Shown piece after piece: positions 1 through 4,317 of a DNA stretch of 6,126 bases. Position numbers and translations under genes: made by a program. Below the pieces are notes generated by a model that saw only the letters and a program-made list of their open reading frames with translations, had not been told where the DNA came from and did no database searches. The first letter of the stretch is position 1. Each line of letters opens with the position of its first letter. This DNA is from an uncultured Collinsella sp. (GTDB lineage: Bacteria; Actinomycetota; Coriobacteriia; Coriobacteriales; Coriobacteriaceae). The DNA is taken from the NCBI GenBank assembly GCA_947003675.1, contig CAMQPJ010000085.1:1-6126 (forward strand), written 5' to 3'.

Positions 1-43
1 TGCGAGCCTGCTTCATCATCTGCTGCATGTTCATACCGGCCAT
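1..43 (-). CDS. ybaB: YbaB/EbfC-family nucleoid-associated protein, N-terminal fragment (runs off left edge)
   Basis: The minus strand reads MAGMNMQQMMKQAR, the Met/Gln-rich amphipathic start typical of YbaB/EbfC proteins (usual length about 100-115 residues). Only 14 codons lie in the window. The start at 43 is chosen because an AAAGGAG Shine-Dalgarno (minus strand, 55-49) sits five bases upstream; the Met at codon 4 has no comparable site. Family knowledge: YbaB forms small dimers that bind DNA, and its gene commonly follows dnaX and precedes recR. It is co-oriented with dnaX at 878-3343 but separated from it by a gene on the other strand, so it probably needs its own promoter. The identification rests on a short peptide plus gene order. 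An unrelated Met/Gln-rich start cannot be excluded from this fragment alone. Confidence 0.8.
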   Translation of the reverse strand, partial: MAGMNMQQMMKQAR

Positions 44-204
44 GATGGCTCCTTTGCGTGCGGCCGCGCAACGAGCTGCAAGGGCAGCCGGGGCGCGGCG
101 GGACTTTCAAACTCAAAAATCGTACCACGGCGCGAGGCCAGCAAGCGGGGCGGTCACGCTACCTCAGTCGATATACATGTCCTGAGTGCAGACCGCACCC
201 AATG

Positions 205-224
205 ATTATGCAAAGTTGCATAAT
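205..224. promoter_or_regulatory. Perfect 9-bp inverted repeat, possible operator
   Basis: ATTATGCAA and its exact reverse complement TTGCATAAT flank a 2-base centre (AG). A further copy of the half-site core TGCATAA lies at 232-238, 15 bases after the one at 217-223. A near-continuous dyad with arms this long and a third half-site is typical of a binding site for a dimeric repressor or activator. It lies about 160 bases from both divergent starts (ybaB at 43, small gene at 383). No T-run follows, so a terminator is unlikely. The cognate protein is unknown. Confidence 0.5.
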
Positions 225-309
225 TCGCATCTGCATAAGATTGAAAGCTAAATCTTGTAGAGCCGGAATCCGACATTTAATGCGTACCACTAAATGGCTA
301 AATGCCGAG

Positions 310-325
310 CCACCACTCGAGGTGG
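310..325. promoter_or_regulatory. Short dyad CCACC/GGTGG at the expected -35 position
   Basis: CCACC (310-314) and GGTGG (321-325) pair around a 6-base centre, and GAGC (307-310) and GCTC (327-330) partly extend the symmetry. The element ends 17 bases before the TATAAT at 343-348, so it occupies the place where a -35 box would sit. The sequence there does not resemble TTGACA. It could be a site for an activator or repressor acting on the small gene, or a chance GC-rich dyad. Confidence 0.3.
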
Positions 326-342
326 CGCTCATGACGGTGGGG

Positions 343-348
343 TATAAT
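343..348 (+). promoter_or_regulatory. Consensus -10 box (TATAAT) for the gene at 383
   Basis: An exact TATAAT ends 34 bases before the ATG at 383, which would place transcription start near 355 and give a short leader of about 28 bases with the GGAGGT site at 372-377. The hexamer is rare by chance in DNA this GC-rich. The upstream region at 319-326 has no recognisable -35 and no extended -10 TG, so transcription may depend on an activator or on another sigma factor. Confidence 0.5.
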
Positions 349-351
349 TTG

Positions 352-369
352 ATTGCCATAGATAGCAAT
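352..369. promoter_or_regulatory. Inverted repeat between the -10 box and the ribosome site
   Basis: ATTGC (352-356) and GCAAT (365-369) form a dyad around 8 bases, with one more pair possible further in (A358-T363). It covers the predicted transcription start and ends just before the GGAGGT at 372-377. It could be an operator or a weak leader hairpin. The short arms make chance a real possibility. Confidence 0.3.
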
Positions 370-382
370 TTGGAGGTACCCC

Positions 383-856
383 ATGAATGCCCCCGACGCG
401 CTCCAAAACATCCGCTCAAAACACCCCGCTGCATATTTTGTTCTCTATCTCTTTGTCGGCTGGGCATTGTTGGTTGCCATCACCCATGCTATATCCTTTG
501 GAGCAGAACTGCTAATAGCCAGCTCGGGCCAGCCCGTCGTCAAATGGGAAGCGACCGATGAGTGCACCGACGGAACCCGAACCGTTTACTACAACAGCCC
601 ATCCCTCTACCAAGAGTTCAAGGTCAAGATAAAGAACTCCAAGATTGTCGATGCCGAACTAGGCGTTTTCTCGACAATCGGAGCAACCGTCAGCGCCGAG
701 CAAGTCGAGTACGCGGACAGCCATGCAACGTATCGTATCGACCTCAGCATCCTAGGCCGACCGTCACGTACCTGTCTACTCGAATGCGATATACGCGGCA
801 CCACATTACACATGTCCGAAATACAGATGCGCCCGGACAAAGAATTCTCTTCTTGA
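383..856 (+). CDS. Unrecognised membrane-anchored protein, 157 aa, probable accessory gene
   Basis: I do not recognise the family. The start is well supported: GGAGGT at 372-377 lies five bases before the ATG, with TATAAT at 343-348. Residues 1-16 are polar with a few positive charges. Residues about 17-46 form one hydrophobic segment (core YFVLYLFVGWALLVAI), suggesting an uncleaved signal-anchor or signal peptide with the rest outside the cytoplasm. Residues 50-157 alternate short beta-like stretches with polar turns and contain three cysteines (61, 131, 135), with no visible catalytic motif. GC is about 50%, against well over 60% in the core genes, and the gene points against dnaX, sitting between dnaX and ybaB. 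These features suggest horizontal gain. The gene ends 21 bases before the dnaX stop with no terminator between them. Real gene: fairly sure. Function: unknown. Confidence 0.75.
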   Translation: MNAPDALQNIRSKHPAAYFVLYLFVGWALLVAITHAISFGAELLIASSGQPVVKWEATDECTDGTRTVYYNSPSLYQEFKVKIKNSKIVDAELGVFSTIGATVSAEQVEYADSHATYRIDLSILGRPSRTCLLECDIRGTTLHMSEIQMRPDKEFSS

Positions 857-877
857 GCAGTATGCCCGCCCGCGCAG

Positions 878-3343
878 CTACTCCACCGGCTTGAAGATGG
901 TGGCCTGGCCGAAGACGCTGCGGATGAGGGCTTTGGCCTCGTCCTCGGTCTGCGGGATGTTCGGGGCTGCGCCCTGATGGCCGAAGGGGCTGCCCGCGCC
1001 TGGGTTGGACTCCCAAGGGGCAGCGGGGGCGTCCTCCTCTTTGGGGGCAGCTGCAGCGGGCTTGGGCGCGGACGCCGCACCCGGCACGTCGAACGGCGGC
1101 AGATCGTCCCCGCCGGCATCGGCAGCAAAACCGCCGACCATGGCATCGTCGTAGGGAACCTGCTCGGATTCCCACGGCGCAGACGACGCGGCAGGCTGAG
1201 ATTTGGGGGCGGCAGAGCGCTCGGACGCACGGGGCGCGGGCTCGGTCGGGAGCTTGCCCGTAGCGGGAGCGCCGGCAGGGTTGTCGGAGCGCAGCCAGGG
1301 GGCCTTAGCCAGGTCGGATGACTTGGGCGCAGGCGCGGCAGCGGGCTTGGGCGCGGGAGCCGGAGCGGCCGGTTTGGGCGTGACGGGCTTAGGCGCCGAC
1401 GGGGTCGGTGCCATCACCGGCGTCGCTTGCTGCTGCGGAGCGCTGGCGCTCGAGGATGCAGGGGCCGCCGAGGACACGGGTTGCGGGTCCGCAGATACCG
1501 CAGCCCGTGCAGATGGAGAATGCTCCTCATGTTGAGGAGCCGGCGTGCCACCCCCATCCAGGACATAGTCGACGGTACGACGACCGAAGACCGCACTGAC
1601 TGTCGGCAGAACCACCGACTGTGTGTCGGCGCGACCGAGCATCTTGATAGCAAAGGTCGAGCCCGCGGGGAACGAAACCGTGAGCTTGGAGCCGTCGTCG
1701 GCCGTGGCGCGGGCGTTGAGCAGCAGGCCTGCGTAGGAAGCCTGACGAGCCTTGACGCGCTCGACGACCTCGGCCCATTTGCGCTGGAGCTCGCCGGCGT
1801 CCTCGACCGCGGGGGTCTCGGCAGCACCGGCGGCGGCAACCTCAGCGGCGTTGTTGGGCTTGGACACCGGCACGGTCGATGCAGCAGGCACGGGAGCCGG
1901 AGCCGCAACGGGCTGAGGTGCAGGCGTTACAGGCTTGGGCGCGGGAGCCGGAGCCGCGGACTTGGGTGCAGGCTGGGCAGCCGGAACAGCAGCGCCGCGG
2001 TCCCAAGGCATGCCGCCCTGATGCGCGGACGTAGCAGCGGGAGCGGCAGATGCCACAGGGGCAGCAGCCCGGGCACCCGAGATCAGCGTCGGCTGCTGGA
2101 CAGCGGGTGCGGATGCAGCAGGCGCACTCGCTTGAGCAGCAGCCACGCTCGCCGGCACGGCGCCGTTGGCAACCATGGCCTCCAGGCGTGCCACGCGCTC
2201 GGCCAATGCCTCAATCGTTAAATCAGCCTCGGGACGTGCCAGACGCGTGCAGGCGATCTCGAGCACCAGGCGCACGTCGCTCGCACCCCTCATCTCCAGT
2301 GCGGCATCGTCGAGCACTGTCAGCACACGGGCCAGGCGGTCGGCAGGATGCTCGCCAAAGGCAGCGGCCTCGGCAGCAAGCGCCTCGGCCTGCTCGGAGC
2401 CGCCCTCAAACAGCTCGGCACGGGCACCGGCAACGCAGGCAACATACACGTCGCGCACATGCGCCACCAAGTCACGCGTCAGCTCAAGCAGGTCATTGCC
2501 CTCCTCGACCTGTGCGCGAATGAGCCCATACAGCTCGGCGACATCGCGATCAGCAATGGCGCGCGCAAACTCGCCTAGAATCTGGTCCGAAACTTCGCCC
2601 AAAAGCGAACGGGCATCGTCCGCATGCACGGCGCCGTTGCCAAAAACGCTCAGCTGCTCCAGCGTGGAGAGCGCGTCGCGCATGCCGCCCTTGGCATGGC
2701 GCGCCACGATAGCCAGCGCCTCGTCGTCGTAATCGAAGCCCTCCTGCTCGCACACGTATGCCAGGCGGCGCTCGATATCCTCGTTGCCGATGCGATGGAA
2801 ATCGAAGCGCTGGCAGCGTGAGAGGATGGTCTCCAGAATCTTTTGCGGGTCGGTGGTGCACAGCACAAAGATCACGTGCGCCGGCGGCTCCTCGAGCGTC
2901 TTGAGCAGCGCGTTAAACGCCGCCGTCGTGAGCATGTGGACCTCGTCGATGATATAGATCTTGTACTTGCCACGCACCGGGGCAAAGTTGACGGAGTTGA
3001 TGATTTCCTCGCGCACGTTGTCTACGCCGGTACGGCTTGCGGCATCGAGCTCGTAGACATCGGGGTGGTTGCCCTCGGCGATGAGCTCGCATTCCTCACA
3101 GGTGCCGTCGGGCATGCAGCCGCTCGCACCCTCGGCGCGCGCCGCCTCGGCATTGCGACAGAGCAGCGCCTTGGCAAGAATACGCGCCATGGTGGTCTTG
3201 CCCGTGCCGCGCGGTCCGCAGAACAGGTACGCATGGGACAGGCGCCCCTCGGTGATGGCGTGCTCGAGCGTCGAGACGATATGCTGCTGGCCCACCACGG
3301 AGTCGAAGGTGAGCGGGCGATACTTTCGGTACAACGATTCCAT
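878..3343 (-). CDS. dnaX: DNA polymerase III subunit gamma/tau (DnaX clamp-loader ATPase), 821 aa
   Basis: DnaX is the AAA+ ATPase of the clamp loader, which places the beta sliding clamp on primed DNA and links replisome parts. Visible motifs: N-terminal SLYRKYRP; Walker A GPRGTGKT (43-50); four zinc-binding cysteines (62, 76, 82, 85); Walker B with DEVH (133-136); sensor 1 around TTD (163-165); SRC with the arginine finger (175-177); sensor 2 GGMRDAL (219-225). The clamp-loader core runs to about 390. A long Ala/Pro/Lys-rich linker follows (394-512), then a folded island (about 514-598), a second low-complexity stretch (600-790), and a conserved-looking end at 798-821 (EDEAKALIRSVFGQ). At 821 residues it is longer than E. 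coli tau (643), mainly because of the linkers. The ATG at 3343 is preceded by GGGGGAG with a 5-base gap. The frame stays open further upstream, but that extension overlaps the divergent gene and lacks homology. No A/T-rich slippery heptamer for a short gamma form is seen. Confidence 0.97.
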   Translation of the reverse strand: MESLYRKYRPLTFDSVVGQQHIVSTLEHAITEGRLSHAYLFCGPRGTGKTTMARILAKALLCRNAEAARAEGASGCMPDGTCEECELIAEGNHPDVYELDAASRTGVDNVREEIINSVNFAPVRGKYKIYIIDEVHMLTTAAFNALLKTLEEPPAHVIFVLCTTDPQKILETILSRCQRFDFHRIGNEDIERRLAYVCEQEGFDYDDEALAIVARHAKGGMRDALSTLEQLSVFGNGAVHADDARSLLGEVSDQILGEFARAIADRDVAELYGLIRAQVEEGNDLLELTRDLVAHVRDVYVACVAGARAELFEGGSEQAEALAAEAAAFGEHPADRLARVLTVLDDAALEMRGASDVRLVLEIACTRLARPEADLTIEALAERVARLEAMVANGAVPASVAAAQASAPAASAPAVQQPTLISGARAAAPVASAAPAATSAHQGGMPWDRGAAVPAAQPAPKSAAPAPAPKPVTPAPQPVAAPAPVPAASTVPVSKPNNAAEVAAAGAAETPAVEDAGELQRKWAEVVERVKARQASYAGLLLNARATADDGSKLTVSFPAGSTFAIKMLGRADTQSVVLPTVSAVFGRRTVDYVLDGGGTPAPQHEEHSPSARAAVSADPQPVSSAAPASSSASAPQQQATPVMAPTPSAPKPVTPKPAAPAPAPKPAAAPAPKSSDLAKAPWLRSDNPAGAPATGKLPTEPAPRASERSAAPKSQPAASSAPWESEQVPYDDAMVGGFAADAGGDDLPPFDVPGAASAPKPAAAAPKEEDAPAAPWESNPGAGSPFGHQGAAPNIPQTEDEAKALIRSVFGQATIFKPVE
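1344..1366. repeat. 23-bp direct repeat inside dnaX, copy 1
   Basis: Identical over 23 bases to 1932-1954, 588 bases away. Read on the minus strand it encodes APAPAPKP (DnaX residues 660-667) in the second low-complexity linker. Since 588 is a multiple of three, recombination between copies would delete 196 codons in frame, including the folded island at 514-598. It is most likely a by-product of low-complexity expansion. Confidence 0.8.
1932..1954. repeat. 23-bp direct repeat inside dnaX, copy 2
   Basis: Second copy of the repeat at 1344-1366. It encodes APAPAPKP at DnaX residues 464-471 in the first low-complexity linker. A shorter related stretch (GGGAGCCGGAGCCGC) lies near 1884-1898. Confidence 0.8.
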
Positions 3344-3411
3344 GGGTGCTCCCCCGGGTATACTGAGTCTTGTTGCCGCGGCGGCCATGCGGTCGCACGG
3401 CATACTGCATC

Positions 3412-3417
3412 CATAAT
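3412..3417 (+). promoter_or_regulatory. Possible -10 box (CATAAT) for the YcxB-like gene
   Basis: CATAAT matches the -10 consensus in five of six bases and lies in the 115-base divergent gap between dnaX and the gene at 3459. It would give a leader of about 35 bases. No clear -35 is present at 16-18 bases upstream. The dnaX promoter should lie in the same gap, but I see no good candidate that leaves room for its ribosome site. Confidence 0.3.
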
Positions 3418-3458
3418 AACCCGTACGGCGAGCCCGCCGCGATAGGAGTCCAAAGAGC

Positions 3459-4175
3459 ATGGCAGACGCAGAGAGCAACCTCGTTCCCTCCGAAGCAGCC
3501 GACCAGGTCGAGGTCGCGCTCGAGGAGCAGGCCGCAGCCGACGACGGCATCCTGTACCTCAACGAGTACCAGTACGAAAACGACCTGGTCACCGACTTCG
3601 CCCGCCTGGTCGCCTCGCCCAGGCGTCGCGGCTCGCTGTATGTCGCCGCGGCAATTGCCGCGCTCATCGGCATCGGCATGCTGGTGGCCGGCGGCAACTG
3701 GATCAAGTTCGGCGTCGTCTTAATCGTATTCGGCGCCTTTTTGGCCTGGTGGAGCAAAAATCTGCACCATACGCTCGCGCGCGACTTTATCGAAGCCGTC
3801 GAGGCAGACGAGTCCATGGGCGGCCGCTACCGCCGCGTCGCCGCCAACGAGGACGGCCTGATGGTCTGGGGCAAGAGCGGCAAGTCGCAGTTCTTCCCGT
3901 TTGAGAAGCTCGACCATGTACTCGACGGCGAGCGCATCTTTGTGGCCATGTTCGCCGACCAGGGCGTGACGATCCCTAAGGACACCTTTGTGCGTGGTGA
4001 TGCCGAGCAGTTTGGCTCCTTCCTCAAGACGCGCATCAACAAAAAGCTGCGCATCGAGACCAAACGCAAAAAGATGAAGGCCGAAAAGGCCGCTGCCAAG
4101 GCCAAGCAGGAAAGCGAGCCTAAGAATGCAAAGGCCAAACAGCGCAAGCAGAAGAAGAACAAGAAGAAGCGCTAA
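3459..4175 (+). CDS. Two-helix membrane protein with YcxB-like domain and Lys-rich tail, 238 aa
   Basis: The acidic N-terminus (1-50) is followed by two hydrophobic segments, about 59-77 and 81-98, forming a tight hairpin with a short NW-containing turn. Residues about 105-193 resemble the YcxB-like C-terminal domain: a helix (LARDFIEAVEADE), then strands around VWGKSGKSQFFPFEKLDHV, and a closing FGSFLKTRI helix. That family is widespread in small bacterial membrane proteins and has no established biochemical role. The last 45 residues (194-238) hold 22 Lys or Arg and few hydrophobics, so the tail is probably disordered and cytoplasmic and could bind RNA, DNA or acidic lipid. The ATG is preceded by AGGAG at 3444-3448 with a 10-base gap, slightly long. 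The gene is divergent from dnaX and lies 142 bases before the kinase in the same direction. The domain assignment is by pattern only. Gene reality: high. Confidence 0.85.
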   Translation: MADAESNLVPSEAADQVEVALEEQAAADDGILYLNEYQYENDLVTDFARLVASPRRRGSLYVAAAIAALIGIGMLVAGGNWIKFGVVLIVFGAFLAWWSKNLHHTLARDFIEAVEADESMGGRYRRVAANEDGLMVWGKSGKSQFFPFEKLDHVLDGERIFVAMFADQGVTIPKDTFVRGDAEQFGSFLKTRINKKLRIETKRKKMKAEKAAAKAKQESEPKNAKAKQRKQKKNKKKR

Positions 4176-4209
4176 GGCCAAGTCAGATAGGCCACCTCGC
4201 CCCGCTACC

Positions 4210-4237
4210 TTCACCATGCACCCGAGCGTGCTACACT
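4210..4237 (+). promoter_or_regulatory. Probable promoter of the kinase gene (extended -10)
   Basis: TGCTACACT at 4229-4237 is an extended -10 (TG, one base, then TACACT). TTCACC at 4210-4215, a four-of-six match to TTGACA, lies 16 bases upstream of the hexamer. Transcription would start near 4244, leaving a leader of about 74 bases before the ATG at 4318. No terminator is visible after the upstream gene (stop at 4173-4175), so read-through is also possible. Confidence 0.45.
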
Positions 4238-4255
4238 AGCAGCATCTATGCCACC

Positions 4256-4287
4256 GCGAACGGCTCGGCTCCGCGCCCGCCGCTCGC
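4256..4287 (+). promoter_or_regulatory. Imperfect hairpin in the kinase leader
   Basis: GCGAACGGC (4256-4264) can pair with GCCGCTCGC (4279-4287), eight of nine positions with one A-C mismatch, closing a 14-base loop. It lies between the probable promoter and the start codon, 19 bases before the GAGGG ribosome site at 4307-4311. There is no T-run, so it is not a terminator. GC-rich chance pairing is quite possible. Confidence 0.25.
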
Positions 4288-4317
4288 AAACGAACTTTAA
4301 ACGCACGAGGGTTGGCC

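Larger units (their letters stand above)
57..382. other. Gene-poor, dyad-rich divergent intergenic region
   Basis: No convincing coding sequence is visible. The first 45 or so bases are GC-rich like the core genes. From about 100 the composition falls to roughly 40-50% GC, continuing into the small gene at 383. The stretch must hold the control signals for the divergent pair ybaB (-) and the 383-856 gene (+). It contains a perfect 9-base inverted repeat at 205-224 with an extra half-site at 232-238, a short dyad at 310-325, a TATAAT at 343-348 and a dyad at 352-369. There are also small repeats of TAAATG at 291-296 and 299-304, with the inverted copy CATTTA at 274-279. I could not find a persuasive minus-strand promoter for ybaB; TACGAT (minus, 124-119) is a possible -10 without a -35. 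No tRNA or terminator with a T-run is seen. Confidence 0.6.

Noticed and set aside
152..194. tRNA-like or small-RNA fold from GGTC/GACC and CTCAG/CTGAG pairings
   Set aside because: The pairings are interrupted, there is no acceptor, anticodon or T-loop pattern, and no terminator follows.
58..561. 167-codon plus-strand frame across the intergenic region and into the small gene
   Set aside because: It has no ribosome site, no recognisable domain, and overlaps the better supported gene at 383 in another frame.
64..876. CCGCGCA at 64-70 and 870-876 as a target-site duplication around the insert
   Set aside because: A 7-base match in GC-rich flanks is quite likely by chance, and no terminal inverted repeats or mobility gene accompany it.
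1427..2221. Long plus-strand frames opposite the dnaX linkers, encoding Gly/Arg-rich proteins
   Set aside because: Opposite-strand shadows of Ala/Pro-rich codons; composition explains the open frames.
878..3343. Programmed frameshift in dnaX producing a short gamma subunit, as in E. coli
   Set aside because: No A/T-rich slippery heptamer is visible in the coding strand around or after the ATPase core.
3344..3817. Upstream extension of the dnaX reading frame on the minus strand (158 extra codons)
   Set aside because: It lies antisense to the YcxB-like gene and lacks DnaX homology, while the ATG at 3343 has a good ribosome site and begins the canonical SLYRKYRP core.
4176..4209. Terminator after the YcxB-like gene using the two GGCC copies
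   Set aside because: The possible stem is only four bases and no T-run follows.
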